Assembly (NCBI GenBank): GCA_944382045.1
Contig: CALWMT010000141.1
Location: 1 to 7,010 of the forward strand
Direction: 5' to 3'
Source: an uncultured Enterocloster sp.
GTDB taxonomy: Bacteria; Bacillota; Clostridia; Lachnospirales; Lachnospiraceae
DNA length: 7,010 nucleotides
Made by a program: the position numbers and the translations under genes. Below the pieces are notes generated by a model. It saw only the letters and a list, made by a program, of their open reading frames with translations. It did no database searches and had not been told where the DNA came from. Each line of letters opens with the position of its first letter. The stretch's first letter is position 1. This document shows positions 1 to 6,154 of the stretch, piece by piece.

Positions 1-183
1 GCGGGATTTCTCTGGCTTTTGGCCGGCGGCATCATCTACACCCTGGGGGGAATCATCTATGCCATGAAGCTCCCCCTGTTTAACAACCGGCACAGGTATT
101 TCGGATCGCACGAGATCTTCCATCTCTTCGTCATGGGCGGCAGTCTCTGCCACTATGTGATGATGTATCGCTTTGTCGCTTGA
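1..183 (+). CDS. trhA: Hemolysin III / PAQR family membrane protein, C-terminal part (5' end outside window)
   Basis: Reading frame 1 is open from the first base to TGA at 181-183 and gives the last 60 residues of a protein whose start lies outside the window. Two hydrophobic stretches are visible, roughly visible residues 3-22 and 39-59, joined by a short loop containing LPLFNNRHRYFGSHEIFH. The HEIFH motif (visible H37 and H41) followed by a third histidine in LCHY (H51) matches the C-terminal histidine motif of the hemolysin III / PAQR family, where these histidines are thought to bind zinc in the membrane. Members have about seven membrane helices and about 210-220 residues, so this would be the last two helices. 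Bacterial members such as TrhA are linked to membrane homeostasis; actual haemolysis is not established for most. The gene ends inside the convergent nuclease gene and has its own terminator just downstream. Family assignment is firm; the symbol is by family only. Confidence 0.9.
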   Translation, partial: AGFLWLLAGGIIYTLGGIIYAMKLPLFNNRHRYFGSHEIFHLFVMGGSLCHYVMMYRFVA

Positions 184-433
184 CGATCAGCCTCTCCTTC
201 TCTTTCCGGGAGAGGCGTTTTATTGCCCATTCCCGCCGCATGGCCTCCTCCTTTGTGTCAAAGGCCTCCCAGTAGGACAATCTCACCGGCCTGCGGGGCT
301 TCGTGTACTTGGCCCCCCGTCCCTCATTGTGGGCAGCCAGACGCTTGTCCAGATCATTGGTCCAGCCGCAGTAGTAGGTTCCGTCCGCGCAGGTCAGTAT
401 ATACGTATAATTTTTCTTATCCTCTTCCTCCAT
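131..433 (-). CDS. GIY-YIG domain nuclease, UPF0213/YhbQ-type small protein
   Basis: A 100-residue protein that is almost entirely one GIY-YIG domain. Residues 9-12 (YTYI) and 20-24 (YYCGW) form the two halves of the signature. TNDLDKRLAAHN follows with R31 and H35, then a basic GAKYTK patch (40-45), and E68 in MRREWAIKRLSR is the expected metal-binding glutamate. In larger family members (UvrC, homing endonucleases) this fold cuts DNA; stand-alone members of this size have poorly known roles, so nuclease activity is inferred from retained residues. ATG at 431-433 is preceded by GGGGAGG about 11 bases upstream, rather far, but no other start codon fits ahead of the YTYI motif. The domain ends near residue 83; the last 17 residues are a polar tail encoded over the end of the opposing membrane-protein gene. 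No clear promoter was found upstream. Confidence 0.88.
   Translation of the reverse strand: MEEEDKKNYTYILTCADGTYYCGWTNDLDKRLAAHNEGRGAKYTKPRRPVRLSYWEAFDTKEEAMRREWAIKRLSRKEKERLIVKRQSDTSSHSGRDCRP
190..224 (+). terminator. Rho-independent terminator of the hemolysin III gene
   Basis: Starting six bases after the TGA at 181-183, GCCTCTCC (190-197) pairs perfectly with GGAGAGGC (209-216) around an 11-base loop, and GTTTTATT follows at 217-224. An 8-bp GC-rich stem plus a T run is a textbook intrinsic terminator on the + strand. On the - strand the hairpin is followed by TGATCG rather than T residues, so it should not stop transcription of the nuclease gene, in whose coding sequence it lies. Confidence 0.85.
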
Positions 434-466
434 CGGAAAATGCGCCTCCCCGCTTTCCTTCCGCGT

Positions 467-496
467 GCTCCCCGGGAATACGCTCCCCAGGGGTAT
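467..496. repeat. Imperfect 15-bp tandem repeat in the intergenic spacer
   Basis: GCTCCCCGGGAATAC at 467-481 is followed directly by GCTCCCCAGGGGTAT at 482-496. The two units agree at 11 of 15 positions, including the first seven. The repeat lies just upstream of the GIY-YIG gene. It may be a chance GC-rich duplication; no function is evident. Confidence 0.35.
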
Positions 497-550
497 GTAA
501 ACGGCAGCAGCGCCGACACGCTGTTACCGCCCAGGCGTCCGCCTGTAATC

Positions 551-574
551 TATAATAAAGCATCGGCCGAATGC
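551..574 (-). terminator. Weak terminator-like hairpin after the operon's last gene
   Basis: Reading leftward, 15 bases past the permease stop (589-591), GCATT pairs with GATGC around a CGGCC loop (574-560, one G-T pair) and is followed by TTTATTAT (559-552). The short stem and broken T run make it a weak intrinsic terminator at best, but it is the only candidate in the right place between the permease and nuclease genes. If it is leaky, the nuclease gene may be partly read through from the operon. Confidence 0.35.
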
Positions 575-588
575 ACTGCGGGTATACT

Positions 589-1536
589 TTACTTTATGCC
601 CAAATTCATATTTGGTGCACTCCTTCTGCGGCCTTTTTTCTTCCTCCTGATGGGCTCCACCCAGCGGACTGCCGCCAATAAAAACAGAACGCCCAGAGCC
701 AGCTGAATCAAAATGCTTATCGGAATCCAATGCTCCATAATGAATCCATCCGCCTCCATGCCAAAGCGGGAGCATATGGCAAACATAGGAGTATTCCGTC
801 CAGCCTGGCCATCCATCAGCCCCAGGAACGTGACTGCAGGGTTTAAAAGAAACAGGTAAAAAGCTCCTCCTGAGGACGGAACTGCCCTCTCCTGCCCCGC
901 CATGTAGAGGGCGCCGGCATTCTGTATGCTCATAGAAGATAGGGAGAGTGCAAATTGGTTGATAAAATACGTTCCGGCCACCACCGCGGTCATAATCCAG
1001 TAGGCTGCCACCGTAGAGATAGTGGACCGCTTGAACAGGGAGGAGCAGCAGATTCCCAGGCTGCCCGCGAAAAAGGCGGCCGCTGTATAGCAGAGCAGCA
1101 GCTCTGCGGCATCCGCCAGGGTAATGCCGCCATAGACAAAAACCATTGCCACCAGCGGAATTCCGGATACGATCAGGAGAAGCTGTACCGTCAGGGCGCT
1201 CAAAAGCTTCCCCACAACCACCTGGGCCGCCGTCATCTGCGTGGAAAGCATCAAATCCAGCGTCTGCCGTTCCCGCTCCCCACTGATACTGGATGCTGTG
1301 ACTGCGGGTGAAAGAAACACCACCAGGACAAATTCAAGGGTTGCTGCCAGCTCGTACATGTCCATAAACCGGCTGTATTGAATCGCTGCAGCCGCCTTTA
1401 CCTGCTCTACTGCAGAATACATATTCAGCAGAACCGCGAAGGATAAAATACCGTTAAACACCGCTAAAATCACAGGCAGGCGAATGCTCCGGGAGCTCAC
1501 CCGCATCTCACGGCTGTATACTGGATTCCGCTTCAT
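589..1536 (-). CDS. ABC-2 type transporter permease subunit
   Basis: A 315-residue integral membrane protein, the channel partner of the ATPase encoded just upstream. Hydrophobic segments lie near residues 20-40, 62-82, 112-135, 145-167, 173-193 and 271-291, giving six helices as usual for ABC-2 (NosY/GldF-like) permeases. The stretch SPAVTASSISGERERQ (76-91) between helices 2 and 3, followed by LDLMLSTQMT and GK, is the typical ABC-2 conserved loop. The tail is strongly basic (KKKGRRR near 299-305), consistent with a cytoplasmic end. The start at 1534-1536 keeps the N-terminal NPVYSRE motif common in this class. It overlaps the ATPase gene by 29 bp and has only a GGTGG-type ribosome site, suggesting translational coupling. 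An internal ATG at 1504-1506, one base beyond the ATPase stop, is possible but would lose that motif. Substrate unknown; export is more likely than import because no binding protein is encoded. Confidence 0.88.
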   Translation of the reverse strand: MKRNPVYSREMRVSSRSIRLPVILAVFNGILSFAVLLNMYSAVEQVKAAAAIQYSRFMDMYELAATLEFVLVVFLSPAVTASSISGERERQTLDLMLSTQMTAAQVVVGKLLSALTVQLLLIVSGIPLVAMVFVYGGITLADAAELLLCYTAAAFFAGSLGICCSSLFKRSTISTVAAYWIMTAVVAGTYFINQFALSLSSMSIQNAGALYMAGQERAVPSSGGAFYLFLLNPAVTFLGLMDGQAGRNTPMFAICSRFGMEADGFIMEHWIPISILIQLALGVLFLLAAVRWVEPIRRKKKGRRRSAPNMNLGIK

Positions 1537-2476
1537 AGGAGGTCACCACCCTTTCTTCCTCACGATCCGTCAGCTGCATAAATACTGATTCCAGACTTCC
1601 CTTTTCCCTTGTAAATCCGTGGACCAGCACGCCGTTTTCCATCAGCTGCTGGAGAAGCATGGCCTCCTCCTGCGCATTTCCGGAGAAGCGGACACTGATA
1701 TCCTGATCCTGCACAGATATGGTCTGCACCAGAGGATGGCCTCGGAGAACCGCAAGAGCTGTCTCCCGTCCGCTGTACACAGAAATAAGCAGCGGGTTCG
1801 ACGTATTCACCCGAGAGAGAATATCTCCGATTTCCCCCTCCAGCACCATATGGCCCTGGTCGATGATCCCTATATCGGTACACAGCTCCGAGAGCTCTGA
1901 GAGCACATGGGAGCTGATTATAATCGTTTTTCCCGCGCCCTTCAGCTCTCCCAGTATCTCTTTAAATTCGTAACGGGTTCTGGGATCCAGCCCCGAGGTG
2001 GGCTCGTCCAGAATCAGCAGCGCCGGGTCATGAATCAGCGCCCGCGCCAGACACAGCCTCTGCTTCATCCCTCGGGACAGCCCATCCACATAATACGTAA
2101 GCTTGTCCTCCAGTCCCACCTGCTCCAGCAGAGCCGTATAGCGCCTGCGCGCCATCAGCCCGTCAAGATGGTAGCAGGAGGCAAAAAACTCCATATATTC
2201 CCATACCATCAAATTATCGTACACGCCAAAGAAATCCGGAACATAGCCGATCATTGTCTTCATTCCATTGATATCCTCAAGGACATCCCTTCCGCTGATA
2301 CGGATCGTTCCCCCATCCGCGCCCAAAAGGCCGGTCATGATCTTTATCGCTGTTGTTTTTCCCGCTCCATTTGGCCCCACAAAGCCGTAAAGAGCACCGT
2401 CCCGCACTGTCATATCGAGACCGCTGAGAGCATGAAATTTTCCATAAACTTTATCAAGTCCCCGTATTTCCAGCAT
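1508..2476 (-). CDS. ABC transporter ATP-binding protein (ABC-2 exporter class)
   Basis: A 322-residue cytoplasmic ATPase that would energise the neighbouring permease. Walker A is GPNGAGKT (34-41), the signature is LSRGMKQR (133-140), Walker B plus D-loop is LLILDEPTSGLD (153-164), and the switch histidine is H190 in IISSHVL. The Q-loop position reads IGYVPDFF, with Asp (D81) where glutamine is usual; to my knowledge Asp or Glu occurs here in other ABC-2 ATPases. After about residue 200 there is a C-terminal extension of about 120 residues, as in CcmA/GldA-type and drug-export ATPases. ATG at 2474-2476 touches the preceding gene's TAG (2477-2479) with no gap, and GGAGGA lies eight bases upstream. 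Length is normal for the class. Domain assignment is firm; the substrate is unknown. Confidence 0.95.
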   Translation of the reverse strand: MLEIRGLDKVYGKFHALSGLDMTVRDGALYGFVGPNGAGKTTAIKIMTGLLGADGGTIRISGRDVLEDINGMKTMIGYVPDFFGVYDNLMVWEYMEFFASCYHLDGLMARRRYTALLEQVGLEDKLTYYVDGLSRGMKQRLCLARALIHDPALLILDEPTSGLDPRTRYEFKEILGELKGAGKTIIISSHVLSELSELCTDIGIIDQGHMVLEGEIGDILSRVNTSNPLLISVYSGRETALAVLRGHPLVQTISVQDQDISVRFSGNAQEEAMLLQQLMENGVLVHGFTREKGSLESVFMQLTDREEERVVTSYEAESSIQP

Positions 2477-4993
2477 CTATTTGCTCCTCCCAGTAACCGT
2501 TAATACCGGAAGCATGATATTCCATGTATAATCTCCGGATCCATTATAGATATATCTTACCGTCAGAGTATTTCCAGGAGACAGGTAAGGCTCCAGGCTC
2601 TCCGCATCATACTCCGTGCGTGATGCAGGCATCGCATCGTAATTACCTGTATTATAATTGTAAAAATATGTCGTCCCCGTAAATGGCACCACATAATAAT
2701 ATCTGAGATTTTCCTCCATCTCCTGGCTGGGGCCGTAAAAATTAAGGCGCTCCACCTCCAGATCATTTCCCAGATAATATTCCAGAACCACAGGTGCAGA
2801 GCCATACATGGTATTCGTCCCCGCATAATATTCACCGGAAACCACCTCCGGCTCCTTCTGCATGGCGGACCGATATACCCAGCCGTCCCTCTCATAGTCC
2901 ACATCGATCGATGAGGTCAGCAGCGTACAGCCATATGTCTCATAAGCGTCTCCCAGAAGAAATCCCGTCTCCCCCCTGCTGCTGGCAAAGGCAGTCACAC
3001 GAGCCTGCGCGTGATAATCGGACAAATAATTCTCAATGTAGAAGGACAGCAGATTTGTTCTCTGCAGCGCCTCCACATAGGCGGCATCCTCTATATCCCC
3101 GTTCTCCCGATAGCGGGATGTGCCTGTGATCTGTGCAGCTGCAGCATATCCATAGCTGGCAGAGCCGTAGATGACCTCTCGATCATCCAAGCGCACCGTC
3201 TCTCCGGGCTCCATACTGTCGATGAGAATCATCTGATTGTATAAAATGACCGCCACATCCTCCACCGTCTGTCCATAGTTATTGGTCAGCGTTCCTGTAA
3301 TTTCCCCGTCAAAGGAATGAATCTCTCCGGTGAAGCCCTCTGCCCTCTCAGTCCTCTGCCAGCGCTCCAGGCGGAAAATCTTTGAGTTGAACGCGCCCAC
3401 ATTGCCCACCATAATCTGCGTCGCGTCCGTTCCATATCGAATCCGGACATCCGCCTTCTCCTGCCCGGTAAACTGCAAAGAGGGCTGGCTGCCATAGTAG
3501 GGGCTCCCTGTCAAGGGATACAGATCGTAGCTGGGATCAATCGCCACGGAATATGGCTTATTATAGGGAGCGCGCATATTAATATAGGCGGTCTCCGACC
3601 GTCCCTCTTCATCCGTATCCAGGATCTCGGCATACGTAAAGAAGGGGCCCTCAAAGCGGGTGACAGACCCCATCAGCAGGACCATCCCTGTACAGCACAG
3701 GGACAGGGCCGCTGCTGCCTTGTGGTAATGCAGCCCCATTCCTCTCTGCTTTAGGAAAAAATATAGGCCTGGCCCCACCAAAACCACATAGGCTGCCGCA
3801 AGGCAGGCATACAGCCCCACCCTCGGAAGGCTTCCGATATCTCCAGAGGTAATAAGGCCCTGCACCGCCCAAAACTGGCTGGATCCGCTGCTGTCCACAG
3901 CGCTTGTCAGACGGTTGATCCGTTCCTCCCCCAAAAGGGATGTAAACAGCTTATCCACATAGGAAATATTGCTCCGGCAGAACTCCTCAATATCCCCAAA
4001 GTCATAGATCGCTGCCGCCGCCATGCCATTTCCCACTGTCACTCCGGAGATCACTGTCAATTCATCGCTGGCCAGAACCTCGCTCCCATTTATAAGAGAT
4101 ACATCCGTGCAGACCAGGGGAATGGCTGCCTCCTCCGGGCTGTCCTGCGCATACTCTACGCCCATATTTATCTCGTAGAGATCCGGCTCGGGAAGCGGAT
4201 AGGATGCCAGCTCCCCTCCAAAGGCGCGGAGTGTATCCTCCCCCCGCTCTCCCATTCCGAACAAGAGCAGGCCGCCCTCCTGAACCCATTCCCACACTGC
4301 ATTCACCTGATCCCGGGACAGCGCTCCCGTATCAAAGTCATTGATCAAAAGCACGTCCAGCTGATCCAGCTCCATCTCGCTGGCTGGCAGGGTATCCGCG
4401 TCCATCTCAATCGCTCTTGTCCGAAGCGTGCTGTAGTGGATCCCTACATTGTTGAAATACTGGAGGCGCTCCGGCTCATCGCTGAGAATGCCAATAAAAA
4501 GCTCCGCCGTGTCCATATTCAGATCGAGCTTTAACCGCTTTTTTACCACCTCCTGCCCGTCCAAATCAGCCAATGACAGATACATCTGGTCCACACCATT
4601 TCCCAGAGACACGCTGAATTCTGACCGAAGCTGTCCGGCTGCGGGAATCTCAATCGGATATTCGTATTCGTAGGTATCATACTCAATCTGCCCATTGTAG
4701 CCCTGGTAGTCCGGCTCCAGCGACTTGACCCTAAGCACACCCTGAAATGCATCCGTCCCGCGATTCTCCAAATCCACGGCAAGCGGAAGAAACCGTCCTC
4801 TCTTCGCCATATTCTGATACCCATAGGTTACATCCATAAGCACCTGGGGCTGTGCAGACTCCGGCTGGCCCTCCAGCTGGCCCTGCTGTGCTGCCCAGGC
4901 GTATATCTCTGCTCCGAAGAGCCCGATTCCTGCCACACATATGGCAAAAAGGGTGCCTTGCAGCGCCCTTTGCAGTGTATTTCGCTCTCTCAT
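2477..4993 (-). CDS. Large membrane-anchored extracytoplasmic protein with a class-I-amidotransferase-like segment; function unknown
   Basis: An 838-residue protein I cannot name. Residues 10-34 are a signal peptide or anchor, with AWA (32-34) as a possible cleavage site. Residues 50-155 look like a beta-sandwich (VTYGYQNMAKRGRFLPLAVDL start). Residues 160-260 resemble the class-I amidotransferase-like folds found in GldG-type and DUF4350-type proteins: LDVLLINDFD (212-221), then LSRDQVNAVWEWV and GGLLLFG (240-246); no catalytic Cys is evident in this segment. Two membrane helices follow (391-414, with VGPGLYFFLK, and 425-445), joined by a basic loop (KQRGMGLHYHK) that should be cytoplasmic. 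The remaining 390 residues have no further helix and should lie outside the membrane. ATG at 4991-4993 has AGGAG six bases upstream and begins nine bases after the kinase stop. Position between sensor kinase and ABC genes suggests an auxiliary part of the transporter or a signal-receiving partner; both are inference. Confidence 0.85.
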   Translation of the reverse strand: MRERNTLQRALQGTLFAICVAGIGLFGAEIYAWAAQQGQLEGQPESAQPQVLMDVTYGYQNMAKRGRFLPLAVDLENRGTDAFQGVLRVKSLEPDYQGYNGQIEYDTYEYEYPIEIPAAGQLRSEFSVSLGNGVDQMYLSLADLDGQEVVKKRLKLDLNMDTAELFIGILSDEPERLQYFNNVGIHYSTLRTRAIEMDADTLPASEMELDQLDVLLINDFDTGALSRDQVNAVWEWVQEGGLLLFGMGERGEDTLRAFGGELASYPLPEPDLYEINMGVEYAQDSPEEAAIPLVCTDVSLINGSEVLASDELTVISGVTVGNGMAAAAIYDFGDIEEFCRSNISYVDKLFTSLLGEERINRLTSAVDSSGSSQFWAVQGLITSGDIGSLPRVGLYACLAAAYVVLVGPGLYFFLKQRGMGLHYHKAAAALSLCCTGMVLLMGSVTRFEGPFFTYAEILDTDEEGRSETAYINMRAPYNKPYSVAIDPSYDLYPLTGSPYYGSQPSLQFTGQEKADVRIRYGTDATQIMVGNVGAFNSKIFRLERWQRTERAEGFTGEIHSFDGEITGTLTNNYGQTVEDVAVILYNQMILIDSMEPGETVRLDDREVIYGSASYGYAAAAQITGTSRYRENGDIEDAAYVEALQRTNLLSFYIENYLSDYHAQARVTAFASSRGETGFLLGDAYETYGCTLLTSSIDVDYERDGWVYRSAMQKEPEVVSGEYYAGTNTMYGSAPVVLEYYLGNDLEVERLNFYGPSQEMEENLRYYYVVPFTGTTYFYNYNTGNYDAMPASRTEYDAESLEPYLSPGNTLTVRYIYNGSGDYTWNIMLPVLTVTGRSK

Positions 4994-5002
4994 CCTGTTC
5001 TC

Positions 5003-6136
5003 CTAAATACTCCCGAACTTCTCCCTGTTGATGTCAAAATGCACCTGAAGCCGTACCGTAAATACGGTTCCATTCAGATCGCTGGACACAGCGATGGTGC
5101 CCCCATGCATATCCACAATCTCCTTGGCTATGGCCAGCCCCAGCCCGGTTCCGCCCGTACTGCTGGAACGGGATTGCTCTACCCTGTAAAACTTATTGAA
5201 AATGAGCGGCAGCTCCTCGGCGGGGATCACATAGCCGTAGTTGGTAACTGACACCGTCACGAATTCCTCCTCCGCCCGTATCTGAACAAGCACCCGCTTT
5301 CCATCCGCGCCGTACTTAATGGCATTGCCGATCAAATTGTCAAACAGCCGCGCGAGAAGATTTCCATCCGCTGTGATTATCTGCACCGGCACATTGCTCT
5401 GCAGATCATAGGAAAGCCCCTTGTCCACAAAATTGGGGTAGGCCTCCTCCAAAAGCTGGCCCAGAAGCTTGACTATATCCAGCTCCCCCACATGCATAGC
5501 AATCTTCCCGTAGTTGAGCTTTGTAAATCCGAAGAGATCCTCGATCAGCTTTTCCAGCCGCCTGGCCTTTCCATAGGCGATCTCTATGTATTTTTTCTGC
5601 ATCTCCGGCGGAATATTCTTCTGGCCCGCCAGAAGCTCCAGATAGCCGATGATAGAGGTGAGCGGCGTGCGCAGGTCATGTGCCACATTGGTGATCAGCT
5701 CATTTTTCGTGCGCTCTGATTCCCGCTCCTTCTCAATCAACTGACGGATATCCTCTGACATCTTGTTCAGATTCGCCGCCATGCTGGAGAGCTCATCGTC
5801 TCCCATCACCTCAACGGAGGTGTTCAGATTTCCCTCAGAAATACTCTGCACTGCATCCGAGATGCGGCTGATATAGCGGATATACGGCTCCTGGAGAATC
5901 ATAAAGGTAACTGCAAATAATACCAGGCCCAGAACCAGGCAGACCATCACTGCCGCCACACTCTGATCCAAAATCGCCCGCGTCAGCGCATTCGTGCGGC
6001 CAATTCCCTCCATATATCGGGCAATCATGGAAATATTCGCAACCAAAAACAGTTCTACCAGACAGGATATAATCGCGCTGTAAATGATATTCGCCAAAAT
6101 TCTTGCCCGGTAGCGCCCGCCCATATCACTTTTCAA
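5003..6136 (-). CDS. Sensor histidine kinase, VanS-like, with short extracytoplasmic loop
   Basis: A 377-residue membrane kinase expected to phosphorylate the regulator encoded just upstream. Two membrane helices (about 13-39 and 61-81) flank only about 20 outside residues, so there is no folded periplasmic-type sensor domain. A HAMP-like linker (about 82-135, ISEGNLNTSVEV) and a coiled stretch lead to the dimerisation helix with H153 in VAHDLRTPLTSIIGYL. The ATPase domain has its N box at 265-275 (FDNLIGNAIKY), F box FNKFYR (313-318) and G2 box GGTGLGLAIAK (328-338). The G1 region reads VTNYGYVIP, with N299 where the adenine-contacting Asp usually sits. The SRSSSTGGTGLGLAIAKEIVDMHGGTI region is strongly VanS-like, but no vancomycin-resistance ligase genes are present, so glycopeptide sensing is not supported. 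The stated start is TTG; an ATG four codons later (6122-6124) is an alternative. Confidence 0.94.
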   Translation of the reverse strand: MKSDMGGRYRARILANIIYSAIISCLVELFLVANISMIARYMEGIGRTNALTRAILDQSVAAVMVCLVLGLVLFAVTFMILQEPYIRYISRISDAVQSISEGNLNTSVEVMGDDELSSMAANLNKMSEDIRQLIEKERESERTKNELITNVAHDLRTPLTSIIGYLELLAGQKNIPPEMQKKYIEIAYGKARRLEKLIEDLFGFTKLNYGKIAMHVGELDIVKLLGQLLEEAYPNFVDKGLSYDLQSNVPVQIITADGNLLARLFDNLIGNAIKYGADGKRVLVQIRAEEEFVTVSVTNYGYVIPAEELPLIFNKFYRVEQSRSSSTGGTGLGLAIAKEIVDMHGGTIAVSSDLNGTVFTVRLQVHFDINREKFGSI

Positions 6137-6154
6137 TTTTGTACCCTACTCCCC
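6122..6154 (-). promoter_or_regulatory. Kinase translation start region: TTG versus ATG
   Basis: The kinase frame opens with TTG at 6134-6136, inside the end of the regulator gene, and AGGG (6147-6144) sits seven bases upstream within GGGGAGTAGGG. The next in-frame ATG (6122-6124) lies one base after the regulator's TGA (6128-6126), a classic coupled arrangement, but only a weak GAAAAG precedes it at proper distance. The ribosome-site spacing favours TTG; the stop-start geometry favours ATG. The choice changes only four residues. Confidence 0.5.

Noticed and set aside
502..531. Imperfect hairpin in the spacer (CAGCG with CGCTG, outer GGC/GCC)
   Set aside because: The inner stem is five bases with an uneven internal loop and no T run on either side, so neither a terminator nor a known RNA element is supported.
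551..556. Perfect TATAAT on the + strand
   Set aside because: No -35-like hexamer lies 16-18 bases upstream and no + strand gene follows; it arises from the T run of the leftward hairpin.
173..706. Open frame of 177 codons on the + strand across the left intergenic region
   Set aside because: It runs antisense to the GIY-YIG gene and the permease end, has no recognisable domain, and its proline/arginine-rich composition is typical of a shadow frame.
1907..2503. Open frame of 198 codons on the + strand opposite the ABC ATPase
   Set aside because: Fully antisense to a clear ATPase with all motifs; the composition (many His, Gln, Arg) fits a mirror frame and there is no sensible family.
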